Source: Treponema sp. (GTDB lineage Bacteria; Spirochaetota; Spirochaetia; Treponematales; Treponemataceae). Taken from it: a stretch of DNA of 32,665 nt. Shown in pieces: positions 7,360-15,027 of the stretch; the first letter of the stretch is position 1, and each line of letters opens with the position of its first letter. Where the stretch lies: the NCBI GenBank assembly GCA_017392945.1, contig JAFOSK010000096.1, forward strand, positions 1 through 32,665, in the 5' to 3' direction. The notes under the pieces are model-generated. The model searched no databases, was not told the origin of the DNA, and worked only from the letters and a program-made list of their open reading frames with translations. A program made the position numbers and the translations under genes.

Positions 7360-8112
7360 TCAATTATGGTTGAATCTTGACAGGAATGCCTTTGTGCGTT
7401 CCTGCTGAGGATTATTGATTATATCAAAAGGCTTTCCCTCTTCCACAATGACGCCTCCATCCATAAAGAAAAGATAATCGCTTATATCACGGGCAAAAGC
7501 CATTTCATGAGTAACTACGACCATCGTCATTTTTTCCGCAGCAAGATCTTTTATAACGGCAAGAATTTCACCGGTGAGTTCTGGATCAAGAGCACTGGTC
7601 GGTTCATCAAAGAAAAGCACTTCAGGACGAAGAGCAAGGGCACGGGCTATTGAAACGCGCTGCTGCTGACCGCCAGAAAGCTGGCACGGATAACTAAATG
7701 CCTTGGATTCAAGTCCCATTCGCTTTAACAGAAAATATGCTGTTTCCTGTGCTTCTCCCACAGTTTTTTTAAGCACACGAACCTGAGGATCAACGATATT
7801 TCTAAGGACAGAAAGATGCGGAAACAAGTTGAAATTCTGAAACACGAGACCTGTCATAAGACCAATCTCATGAAGCTCATTTTTAGGAGCATAAATTCCG
7901 TTCTTTACGAGTGTCTTTCCGCAGATGGTTATATCTCCGTCCGTCACAGTTTCAAGCTGACTTACGCAACGTAGAATTGTAGATTTTCCTGAACCGCTGG
8001 GACCAATTATAGAAAGCACTTTACCCCTGTGCACAGAAAATGAAATATCATTTAAAACCGTCACGGTACCAAAAGACTTCTTAAGATGTTCAACTTTGAT
8101 AATTTCTTCCAT
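7360..8112 (-). CDS. Polar amino-acid ABC transporter ATPase
   Basis: This 250-residue GlnQ/HisP/TcyC-type ATPase powers uptake through the permease encoded 14 bp upstream. It shows Walker [10 protein letters not shown] (about 37-45), the Q-loop in [11 protein letters not shown], the signature LSGGQQQR (about 144-151), Walker [14 protein letters not shown], and the switch histidine in VVTHEM. It acts on the inner face of the cytoplasmic membrane. The substrate cannot be read from this subunit. A leader RNA shared with metY suggests a sulfur amino acid (methionine or cystine), as inference. Confidence 0.96.
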   Translation of the reverse strand: MEEIIKVEHLKKSFGTVTVLNDISFSVHRGKVLSIIGPSGSGKSTILRCVSQLETVTDGDITICGKTLVKNGIYAPKNELHEIGLMTGLVFQNFNLFPHLSVLRNIVDPQVRVLKKTVGEAQETAYFLLKRMGLESKAFSYPCQLSGGQQQRVSIARALALRPEVLFFDEPTSALDPELTGEILAVIKDLAAEKMTMVVVTHEMAFARDISDYLFFMDGGVIVEEGKPFDIINNPQQERTKAFLSRFNHN

Positions 8113-8126
8113 AATACGAGCCCTTA

Positions 8127-8804
8127 TTAACGATAGTAAGACATTTTCTTTTCGATCTTAATAAACGCAAAAGAAACAAGAGCGTTCATCACAAAATAAA
8201 AGACGCCGGCAATAAAAAGAGGCATAAACGAGAACAACGCACTTTGACGTTCCTTTGCAACAAGAAGAAGTTCTGCAACCCCGATCACAGAAACAAGAGC
8301 CGTATCCTTAACGAGCGTAATAACTTCATTTCCCATAGCAGGTACAATCCGTTTTACAACCTGCGGAAGAACTATAAAAAAGAATGATTGAACTTTTGAA
8401 TAACCCAGAACCTTACAGGCTTCGTACTGTCCTTTTGGAATAGATTCTATACCGCCACGGTAAATTTCCGCAAAATAACATGCATAATTAACAGAAAGTG
8501 CAACAATTGCAGCAGGAAAACGTTCCCAACGCAGATTCACCTCGTAGCCAAGAGAACGCAGCCAGTTAAAAAATATTCCCGGTCCGAAATAGACCACCAG
8601 AAGCTGCAGCATAAGAGGGGTTCCTCTTATTATCATCAGAAATACATTAGTCAAATAAGAAACAATTTTACTTCTCGACATCCTTCCAGATGCAATCAAA
8701 ACCGCAAGAGGAAGCGAAAAAATCAATGTCAGAAAAAAGACTTCAATTGAAGTCATAGAGCCTTCTGCCATAGCTCTAAGCATTTTTATATAACGTGTGC
8801 TCAT
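8127..8804 (-). CDS. Polar amino-acid ABC transporter permease
   Basis: This 225-residue HisM/GlnP-type permease has an N-terminal membrane helix ([17 protein letters not shown]) and [14 protein letters not shown] near 60. The EAA loop that contacts the ATPase is in [20 protein letters not shown] (about 133-152), followed by C-terminal membrane helices. It probably works as a homodimer, as no second permease is present. The ATG at 8804 has no strong ribosome binding site; M8 is an alternative start. A 316-bp gap carrying a copy of the conserved leader separates it from the binding-protein gene. Confidence 0.94.
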   Translation of the reverse strand: MSTRYIKMLRAMAEGSMTSIEVFFLTLIFSLPLAVLIASGRMSRSKIVSYLTNVFLMIIRGTPLMLQLLVVYFGPGIFFNWLRSLGYEVNLRWERFPAAIVALSVNYACYFAEIYRGGIESIPKGQYEACKVLGYSKVQSFFFIVLPQVVKRIVPAMGNEVITLVKDTALVSVIGVAELLLVAKERQSALFSFMPLFIAGVFYFVMNALVSFAFIKIEKKMSYYR

Positions 8805-9120
8805 AAGCTGATTATAAAGGCGATTAAAAATCTACTCAATAGAGTTTAATGATAACACGCATCGTGAATTTCAATTTCTTCAAGGATTCAGAAATTGCAT
8901 TTTAAACGAACGAAGGAATGCCTAAGAAACCACGCAAGAACCATCTCCATCGGTTCCAATTTTACAATTCAAGTCAAATGCAGCTATATAGTCCGCCGAT
9001 TACAAACCGGAGAGCAAAAACACCGCATTTTATTCTTATAAGGCATTCCCTACATTTTCTTTTGATAAGAGGTTACCAAAACTAAAAAACTTTTATCTAG
9101 CGTAACCTCCTTACGTTCTT
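8805..9120. other. 316-bp gene-free gap within the ABC operon
   Basis: No plausible gene is seen. The gap holds leader copy 2 (8915-9049). It also has a hairpin CAATTTCT/AGAAATTG (8872-8897) without a U-run, and an 8-bp inverted repeat GAGGTTAC/GTAACCTC around 9069-9109, just after the binding-protein gene, which may be a transcript-stabilising or partial stop structure. Confidence 0.6.
8915..9049 (-). promoter_or_regulatory. Conserved leader element, copy 2 (inside the ABC operon, before the permease)
   Basis: On the - strand GGAATGCC (9049-9042) pairs with GGCATTCC (8922-8915), with AAGAA/TTCTT extending the stem. Inside lie the shared blocks CGGTGTTT (9025-9018) and GGTTTG (9008-9003), followed by a GGCGGAC half-stem. 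GGCATTCCTTC closes the element 103 nt after CGG; the spacing is 96-97 nt in the other two copies. No U-rich terminator is evident after this copy. It sits between the first two genes of the transporter. Confidence 0.5.
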
Positions 9121-9924
9121 TTATTTACCGATTACAGTAATATCTGCACCAAACCATTTTTTTGAAATAGCTTCAGCTGTCCCATCTGCTGCCATCTCTT
9201 CCAAAACTGACTGAACGGCGTCGCGGAGCTTAAGATCATTTTTTCTAAAAGCGATTCCATAAGCCTCTTTTGCAAGTACGTCATCCACAATAACAAGGTC
9301 CTTTCCGCTCTGTGTAATGTCGTATGCAGCAACAATACTGTCCATTATAACCATATCAACACCGCGGGTTTCAAGATCATTCATCGCTGTAAGGTTATCT
9401 TTAAAAGGAACTATATTTTTAAGGGAGGCCTTAAAAGCAGGATTATGTTCCAAAGCATCCTGTGCACTTGAACCATTCTGAACTCCGGCAACTTTTCCAG
9501 CAGCGTCAGAAAAAGATTTGATTCCGCTGTCTTTTCTTACAACAAGAACCTGATCATTATTAAGATAAGGTTTTGTAAAAGCAAGTGCTTCAAGTCGTTC
9601 AGGAGTAATTGTAAGACCGTTCCAAATACAGTCAATTTTTCCTGTAGAAAGCTCAAGTTCTTTTGCATCCCAGTCAATAGGCTGAGCCTTGAATTCCACC
9701 CCTAATCTTGCAGCAACTTCTTTTGCAAGATCAATGTCAAAGCCCACAATTTCGTTGTCTTCATTGCGAAATCCCATTGGAGGGAAAGAATCATCAAGAC
9801 CAAGCACAAATACATTACGCGCCTTAAGATTTTCCAATGAATTATCTGTTTTCTGAACCTTTTTACATCCAGTAAGAGCAGAAACCAACATACATGCCAT
9901 TACAACAAAGGCAATTTTCTTCAT
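9121..9924 (-). CDS. Amino-acid ABC transporter substrate-binding lipoprotein
   Basis: The 267-residue family 3 binding protein captures the amino acid and delivers it to the permease. A lipoprotein signal peptide (MKKIAFVVMACMLVSALTGC) places the lipidated Cys at residue 20. The binding fold shows DDSFPPMGFRNEDNEIVGFDIDLAKEV-like text, WDAKELELSTGKIDCIWNGLTIT and the hinge strand region DMVIMDSIVAAY. GGGAG lies six bases before the ATG. Expression is likely controlled by leader copy 1, whose terminator hairpin ends three bases before the ribosome binding site. The ligand is not proven; co-regulation with metY suggests a sulfur amino acid. Confidence 0.94.
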   Translation of the reverse strand: MKKIAFVVMACMLVSALTGCKKVQKTDNSLENLKARNVFVLGLDDSFPPMGFRNEDNEIVGFDIDLAKEVAARLGVEFKAQPIDWDAKELELSTGKIDCIWNGLTITPERLEALAFTKPYLNNDQVLVVRKDSGIKSFSDAAGKVAGVQNGSSAQDALEHNPAFKASLKNIVPFKDNLTAMNDLETRGVDMVIMDSIVAAYDITQSGKDLVIVDDVLAKEAYGIAFRKNDLKLRDAVQSVLEEMAADGTAEAISKKWFGADITVIGK

Positions 9925-9935
9925 ATTTTTCTCCC

Positions 9936-10054
9936 ATAAAAAGCCAGGAAGAATACTTAAGCATCCACCTGTTTTTTGTACCGTTCCACAATATAATGAG
10001 GGACAGAATCTTATATATAGATTTGCAACGCAAACCCAAAAGATAAAAACCGAC
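9936..10054 (-). promoter_or_regulatory. Conserved leader element, copy 1 (before the binding lipoprotein)
   Basis: Blocks on the - strand in order are GTCGG (10054-10050), the hairpin GGTTTGC-GTT-GCAAATC (10036-10020), a second hairpin CCTCA-TTATAT-TGTGG, GGTACAAAAAACAGG, and a terminator hairpin. The same order occurs before metY. The element looks like a cis-acting RNA with an expression platform. I cannot match it to a known riboswitch class. Confidence 0.6.
9938..9971 (-). terminator. Regulatory terminator hairpin ahead of the lipoprotein RBS
   Basis: On the - strand GGATGC-TTAA-GTATTC forms the upper stem, CAGG/CCTG the lower stem, and GC plus five T follow. The GGGAG ribosome binding site starts three bases later. 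That position suggests attenuation rather than gene-end termination. Confidence 0.65.
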
Positions 10055-10091
10055 GTTTTTACGACAGTTTTTACCTTAAAATTCCAAGTTT

Positions 10092-11504
10092 TTAAGCGTT
10101 CTTCTTCAGAAATGACTTCAAAACATTAATTTGTTCCATAACTTTTTCTTCTGCAGGGCCACCGTCTGTCTTGCGCGCATTTACGCAGGCTTCCGGCGGA
10201 ATAATATCAAAGATATCAGACTCAATAAGTTCTGAACAGCCCTTAAAATCTTCCAGAGAAAGATCTTCAAGCCTACAGCCCTTTTCTATAGCAAGACGAA
10301 CTGAATGAGCACTTACTCCATGAGCAGTTCTGAAAGGCATCCCTTTGCGCACAAGGTAGTCTGCAACATCTGTAGCATTAAGGAATCCGTCCTGACATGC
10401 TTCGTTCATTGCCTTAAGATTCCACTTTGCAGAAGAAATCATGTAAGTAAAGATTGAAACGCAGGAAATTACTGTATCGCAGGCATCAAAAAGGCTCTGC
10501 TTGTCTTCCTGCATGTCGCGGTCATATGCAAGCGGAAGCGCCTTCATCATTGTAAGGAGTGCCATAAGATCGCCGTAAACACGACCTGTGCGTCCGCGAA
10601 TAAGTTCTGCAAAATCAGGATTCTTTTTCTGTGGCATGATGGAAGAGCCTGTAGACCATTTTTCGCTTAAATCAATAAAAGAAAATTCTGTAGTAGACCA
10701 GAGAACAACTTCCTCGCAGAAACGCGAAAGATGCATCTGAATGAGGCTCAAGGCAGAACATACTTCTATACAGTAGTCGCGGTCAGAAACGCTATCCAAG
10801 CTGTTCATTGTAATGCTTTCAAAACCAAGCTGAGAGGCTTCAAATTTGCGGTCAAGTGGAAGCCCCGAACCTGCAAGGGCGCCGGAACCGATAGGACTGA
10901 TCTTTATACGCTTTAAAGAATCAGAAAGGCGTTCAAAATCGCGTACAAGCATCCAGCTCCATGCACACAGATGATGAGCAAGAGTTACCGGCTGGGCATG
11001 CTGCATGTGTGTATAGCCCGGCATTATGTCTTTTGTATGAGCTTCTGCAATTTTTACAAGGGAATCCACAAGAGTAAGGATTCTGTTCTGAAGATCCGGA
11101 ATAAAGCGGCACAAATAAAGACGTTCATCAAGTGCAATCTGATCGTTACGGCTTCTTCCAGTGTGAACTTTTTTACCAGGCTCACCAATGCGGTCCGTAA
11201 GAGTCGCTTCCACAAATGAATGAATATCCTCTGCCGAATAATCAATCTTAAGAGAACCGTTGTTGAGGTCTGCTTCAATGGAATTAAGGCCTTCAATAAT
11301 TTTTTCTGCTTCTTCTTTAGAAATAATTCCGGCATGACCTAGCATGGCCGCATGAGCACGGCTTCCCTTTATATCATCTAAAGCCATGCGTTCATCAACG
11401 TGAATTGATGTTTCAAATGCAACTGCTTCGGCATCCGGGCCTTCTGCAAAACGTCCGTGCCACAAGGCAGCATGATTATCCTGTGTATGAGTTCCGTGTT
11501 CCAT
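10092..11504 (-). CDS. argH: Argininosuccinate lyase
   Basis: ArgH splits argininosuccinate into arginine and fumarate, the last step of arginine synthesis. The 470-residue protein carries the fumarase/aspartase superfamily signature GSSIMPQKKNPD (about 287-298) with the flexible catalytic serine loop. It also has the substrate-binding motifs TGRSRNDQIALD (about 116-127) and HMQHAQPVTLAHH (about 165-177). Length is normal. No argG or other arg gene is present. It follows the DtxR-like regulator by 17 bp, so the ilvB, regulator and argH genes could share a transcript. Confidence 0.97.
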   Translation of the reverse strand: MEHGTHTQDNHAALWHGRFAEGPDAEAVAFETSIHVDERMALDDIKGSRAHAAMLGHAGIISKEEAEKIIEGLNSIEADLNNGSLKIDYSAEDIHSFVEATLTDRIGEPGKKVHTGRSRNDQIALDERLYLCRFIPDLQNRILTLVDSLVKIAEAHTKDIMPGYTHMQHAQPVTLAHHLCAWSWMLVRDFERLSDSLKRIKISPIGSGALAGSGLPLDRKFEASQLGFESITMNSLDSVSDRDYCIEVCSALSLIQMHLSRFCEEVVLWSTTEFSFIDLSEKWSTGSSIMPQKKNPDFAELIRGRTGRVYGDLMALLTMMKALPLAYDRDMQEDKQSLFDACDTVISCVSIFTYMISSAKWNLKAMNEACQDGFLNATDVADYLVRKGMPFRTAHGVSAHSVRLAIEKGCRLEDLSLEDFKGCSELIESDIFDIIPPEACVNARKTDGGPAEEKVMEQINVLKSFLKKNA

Positions 11505-11521
11505 ATAACAACCTTTAGAAA

Positions 11522-11884
11522 TTAGTTTTCATCCATCCACTTTTTGATGCCATTAACAATATCAGCATCAATTACGTGTTCAATGCGGCAGGCATTGTGT
11601 TCTGCCTGTTCTTCATCAACTCCGGTAACCTTTACTAAAAAGCACGTCAGAAGCTGATGTCTGTCATAAATATCCTGAGCCTTTTCCCTGCCCTTTTCAG
11701 TAAGGTTGATATGCAGGTTTTCATCGACAAAAATGTATCCTTCATCACGGAGTATTCCCATCGCTCGACTTACACTCGGTTTAGAAACATTCAGTTTGTG
11801 AGCTACATCAACAGCATGACATTCGTTTTTTTCGTTCCATATCATGAGAATAGCCTCAAGATAATCTTCACCTGATTCGTACAT
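11522..11884 (-). CDS. DtxR/MntR-family metal-responsive regulator (short form)
   Basis: The 120-residue protein is a winged-helix DNA-binding domain (VAHKLNVSKPSVSRAMGILRDEGYI, about 27-51) plus a short dimerisation/metal domain; the DtxR SH3-like domain is absent. Metal ligands expected of the family are visible: D7 and E10 in EDYLEAI, a histidine in DRHQLL, and CRIEH near 98-102. The Cys-x-x-Glu-His pattern is DtxR-like rather than MntR-like (Glu), so iron or manganese are both possible. It would repress metal transport genes when metal is bound. GGGAG lies before the ATG. The Mn-exporter gene mntP is 6 kb away. Confidence 0.9.
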   Translation of the reverse strand: MYESGEDYLEAILMIWNEKNECHAVDVAHKLNVSKPSVSRAMGILRDEGYIFVDENLHINLTEKGREKAQDIYDRHQLLTCFLVKVTGVDEEQAEHNACRIEHVIDADIVNGIKKWMDEN

Positions 11885-11965
11885 ACAGCTCCCGTTCTAG
11901 ACAAAGCCGCCTGATTGAAGCAACCTTGCCTTATAGCTTTTTTTTTCTTCAGTTAGAACTTAAAG

Positions 11966-13708
11966 TCAGTCGTTGCTCATTACTTCCTTTGAAAGTTCCA
12001 TAATCATATTATAAATCGGCTTTCCGCCCGGTACCATTGGAAGAACCATTTCATCGCGGTCTACGCGTGCATCAATGATTGCTGCCTTGCCGGACTTAAA
12101 TGCCTTGTCAAATACTTCTGCAAATTCCTTTGCGTTGGTTGCCTTATAGCCCTGGATTCCATAGGCATCAGCAAGCTTAACCCAGTCCGGACCGATATCC
12201 AGTGTTGTCTGGCTGAATCGTTTTCCGTAGAAAAGGCGCTGCCACATGCGTACGTTTCCAAGCGCATTGTTGTTTTCTACAACGATTACGATAGGAAGAT
12301 TGTAGTGACCGATAGTTGCAAGTTCGTTGCAGTTCATGCGGAACGAACCGTCTCCGGCAATGTGAACTACGCGGCTTCCCGTTTTTGAAAGGGAAATACC
12401 GATTGCAGCACCTGTTCCATATCCCATTGTTCCAAGACCACCGGAAGTAACAAAACGGCGTTTTTTTCCGAATGGATAGAACTGAGCAGTCCACATCTGA
12501 TGCTGTCCAACTTCTGTAGTAATAAAACAGTCATCACCTGCAACTTCGTGAATATGTTCACAGATAAATTTTGGATTTATAGAATCCTTTGGATTCTTGT
12601 CATAGCACGAAGGATACGTTTTCTTCCATTCATTAATCTGACCAAGCCACTCTGCATGGTCTTTTTTTTCTACAAGCCCGATAAGTTTTGAAAGAACATC
12701 CTTTACATCGCCGACAATACTTGCAGTTGAGCCAATATTCTTATTGATTTCGGCAGGATCAATGTCGATATGAACAATCTTTGCATGCTGTGCGAATTTT
12801 GAAGCATCTCCATATACGCGGTCACTGAAACGCGCACCAATTGCAATTACAAGATCACTTTCTGTAATTCCCATATTACTTGCGTAAGTTCCATGCATTC
12901 CGACCATCCACGTACAAAGAGGATGGCTGGAAGGGAAACAGTCGCGTGCCATGAGGGATTCGCTTACAGGACAGGAAATTTTTTCTGCAAACTTAAGGAG
13001 CTCATCTTCTGCACCGCTGATTTTCACACCGCCGCCGGCATAAATGATAGGACGTTCTGCAGAATTAATAAGTTCAGCAGCTTTCTTTAAGTCAGCTTCC
13101 TCCGGCTTTGGAATAGAAACAGCTCTTTTTATACTAGCCTTATTCAAAATCTTTGAGGCAATTTCATCAGGATTTTTACTTGGCTCAAATTCATACATAT
13201 TGTTTAGAGCTGTTACATCCTTAAGAATGTCTATAAGAACTGGTCCCGGACGGCCGGAACGTGCAATGTAAAATGCCTGACGGATTGTATCTGCAAGTTC
13301 AGAAATATCTTTAATAAGGAAATTATGCTTTGTAATAGGAAGAGTAACACCAGTAATATCGATTTCCTGGAAAGAATCGCGGCCAAGGAGAGCCTTTCCA
13401 ACGTTACATGTAATTGCAACCAGAGGAATTGAGTCCATGTAAGCTGTTGCAATTCCAGTTACAAGGTTTGTTGCACCAGGACCACTTGTTGCCATGCAGA
13501 CACCAACTTTTCCGGTTGCACGTGCATAACCATCTGCCGCGTGGCTTGCCCCCTGTTCATGAGCAGTAAGAATGTGCGTAATTCTGTTTGAATTCTTATA
13601 AAGCTCATCGTAGATATTAAGGATACATCCTCCAGGATAACCAAAAACTGTATCTACTCCCTGTTCAATAAGACATTCAATTACTATCTGAGATCCATTA
13701 ATCAACAT
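11966..13708 (-). CDS. ilvB: Acetolactate synthase large subunit
   Basis: This ThDP enzyme condenses two pyruvates (or pyruvate and 2-ketobutyrate) in branched-chain amino-acid synthesis. The 580-residue protein has the catalytic glutamate in LTAHEQGASHAADGYAR (about 47-63), the FAD/central domain (PIIYAGGGVKISGA), and the ThDP motif GDGSFRMNCNELATIGHYNL ending ENNNALGNVR (about 450-485). The ilvB-type sequence and missing fermentative features favour the biosynthetic enzyme. No ilvN regulatory subunit or other ilv gene is in the window. The promoter is at 13744-13772. It is divergent from trxB. Confidence 0.95.
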   Translation of the reverse strand: MLINGSQIVIECLIEQGVDTVFGYPGGCILNIYDELYKNSNRITHILTAHEQGASHAADGYARATGKVGVCMATSGPGATNLVTGIATAYMDSIPLVAITCNVGKALLGRDSFQEIDITGVTLPITKHNFLIKDISELADTIRQAFYIARSGRPGPVLIDILKDVTALNNMYEFEPSKNPDEIASKILNKASIKRAVSIPKPEEADLKKAAELINSAERPIIYAGGGVKISGAEDELLKFAEKISCPVSESLMARDCFPSSHPLCTWMVGMHGTYASNMGITESDLVIAIGARFSDRVYGDASKFAQHAKIVHIDIDPAEINKNIGSTASIVGDVKDVLSKLIGLVEKKDHAEWLGQINEWKKTYPSCYDKNPKDSINPKFICEHIHEVAGDDCFITTEVGQHQMWTAQFYPFGKKRRFVTSGGLGTMGYGTGAAIGISLSKTGSRVVHIAGDGSFRMNCNELATIGHYNLPIVIVVENNNALGNVRMWQRLFYGKRFSQTTLDIGPDWVKLADAYGIQGYKATNAKEFAEVFDKAFKSGKAAIIDARVDRDEMVLPMVPGGKPIYNMIMELSKEVMSND

Positions 13709-13743
13709 ACCCTTTTCCTTTTATTTACTATGTTTCGTGTAAA

Positions 13744-13772
13744 AGAATAGCAGATTTTTGAACAGTGTACAA
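13744..13772 (-). promoter_or_regulatory. Promoter of ilvB
   Basis: On the - strand TTGTAC (13772-13767), a 17-bp spacer and TATTCT (13749-13744). The start near 13737 falls on a CGAAACAT motif that also lies upstream of trxB. A strong GGAAAAGG ribosome binding region precedes the ATG. Confidence 0.6.
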
Positions 13773-13829
13773 TGACCAGAAAACAGGAACAAACAGAAGC
13801 TCTGCTCATAATGCATATAAAATTCCTAG

Positions 13830-13857
13830 TTGTGCGAAACATATTTTTATATATATA
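13830..13857 (+). promoter_or_regulatory. Promoter of trxB, predicted leaderless
   Basis: TTGTGC (13830-13835), a 16-bp spacer and TATATA (13852-13857) give a start near 13864, two bases before the ATG. No Shine-Dalgarno is present. CGAAACAT lies in the spacer at 13835-13842. Confidence 0.45.
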
Positions 13858-13865
13858 CTTAATGC

Positions 13866-14792
13866 ATGATAGATACTGATCTGATTGTTATCGGCGCAGG
13901 CGCAGCCGGACTTAGCGCAGGTATTTATGCGGCAAGAAGCGGAATTTCCGTAATAATGATTGACGGTTCTGAAACCGGCGGACAGACGGCGCAAATTGAC
14001 TCGTTGGAAAACTACCCCGGTGTCTTTCCTGCAACAAACGGTATATCATTTACAGATACGCTAAGAAAACAGGCTGAATCATTCGGTGCAAAAACCGTTT
14101 TTGACCAAGTCACTTCTATCTATAAAAAAGGAAATCTTTTTCATATTGTAACGACAAAAGGAACATATATTTCGCCGGCAGCTGTATACACAACAGGAGC
14201 TGAACATTCAAAACTGAACGTACCGGGAGAATCAGAATTATACGCAAAGGGAGTTTCCTACTGTGCCGTATGTGACGGGCCGTTCTTCAAGGGCAGAAAT
14301 GTTTCTGTTATTGGCGGCGGGGACAGCGCATGTTCAGAAGCACTTTATCTTTCCGGAATTGCTGGACACGTAGATCTATTCCACAGGAGGGGCGCTCTTC
14401 GTGCTCAAGAGGCACTTTCTGACAAAGTTCTGGCTGACCCGAAAATTACAGTTCACTTTAACCGCGCAGTAAAAAGCATAGACGGATCCGACAGAGTAAC
14501 GGGAATTACTGTATACGACCCGGAAACTTCTGAAGAAGAAAAAGTTAATACGGACGCTGTATTCATCTTCGCCGGAATGGTACCCAGAACCGAACTCCTG
14601 GAAACGCTACCAAAAGACAAATTCGGCTACATAATAGCTAACGAAAAGATGGAATCCTCTGTAAAAGGGCTGTACATTGCTGGCGACGTAAGATCAAAAC
14701 CCTTAAGGCAGATTGTGACCGCCTGCAGCGACGGTGCGATAGCAGGATTTTTTGCCGCCGAATATGTGAAAGAAAAGAAATTACAGAGCTGA
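13866..14792 (+). CDS. trxB: Thioredoxin reductase
   Basis: TrxB passes electrons from NADPH through FAD to thioredoxin. The 308-residue protein has the FAD dinucleotide fold VIGAGAAGLSAGIYAARSG (about 7-25), the redox-active CAVCDG (about 136-141), and the NADPH fold VIGGGDSACSEALYL (about 153-167). The C-terminal FAD motif is GLYIAGDVRSKPLRQI (about 270-285). Length is typical for the low-molecular-weight type. The start ATG at 13866 is chosen by the fold; no ribosome binding site precedes it. No thioredoxin gene is adjacent. A G+C-rich tract follows the stop. Confidence 0.96.
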   Translation: MIDTDLIVIGAGAAGLSAGIYAARSGISVIMIDGSETGGQTAQIDSLENYPGVFPATNGISFTDTLRKQAESFGAKTVFDQVTSIYKKGNLFHIVTTKGTYISPAAVYTTGAEHSKLNVPGESELYAKGVSYCAVCDGPFFKGRNVSVIGGGDSACSEALYLSGIAGHVDLFHRRGALRAQEALSDKVLADPKITVHFNRAVKSIDGSDRVTGITVYDPETSEEEKVNTDAVFIFAGMVPRTELLETLPKDKFGYIIANEKMESSVKGLYIAGDVRSKPLRQIVTACSDGAIAGFFAAEYVKEKKLQS

Positions 14793-14860
14793 ATACCAGT
14801 CTTTAAAGCGTTTACAAAATCGCAGAAATAATCCAATTATGGGGAAATTTTAGTTTTTCA

Positions 14861-15003
14861 GGAAGGACTGCGCCGAGCATGGAAGGGTGCGGAGCAGGAT
14901 TTTAAGGGACGCGGAGCGGACCTTAAAAGACCAAGCGCAAGCGGGCCCTGGAACGCGAGTTACTGAACCAGCTGCGCCATTATCCCCGGTGCATGGCACC
15001 AGG
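14861..15003. other. G+C-rich intergenic tract with imperfect repeats and hairpins
   Basis: Between the convergent trxB and metY genes lies a tract much richer in G+C than its surroundings. A unit like GCGGAGCxGGA recurs at 14870, 14889 and 14911. Two hairpins are clear. One is TTTTAAGG/CCTTAAAA (14900-14928) with GA/GA facing bases and CGC-GGA-GCG inside. The other is CCCGGTGC/GCACCAGG (14985-15003). No coding frame is convincing. It may hold terminators, a degenerate repeat or a structured RNA. Confidence 0.5.
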
Positions 15004-15027
15004 AATAAGAAAGACATCCAGAAACTA

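Noticed and set aside
8872..8897. CAATTTCT/AGAAATTG hairpin as terminator within the ABC operon
   Set aside because: No U-run follows on the - strand; it is a hairpin of unknown use.
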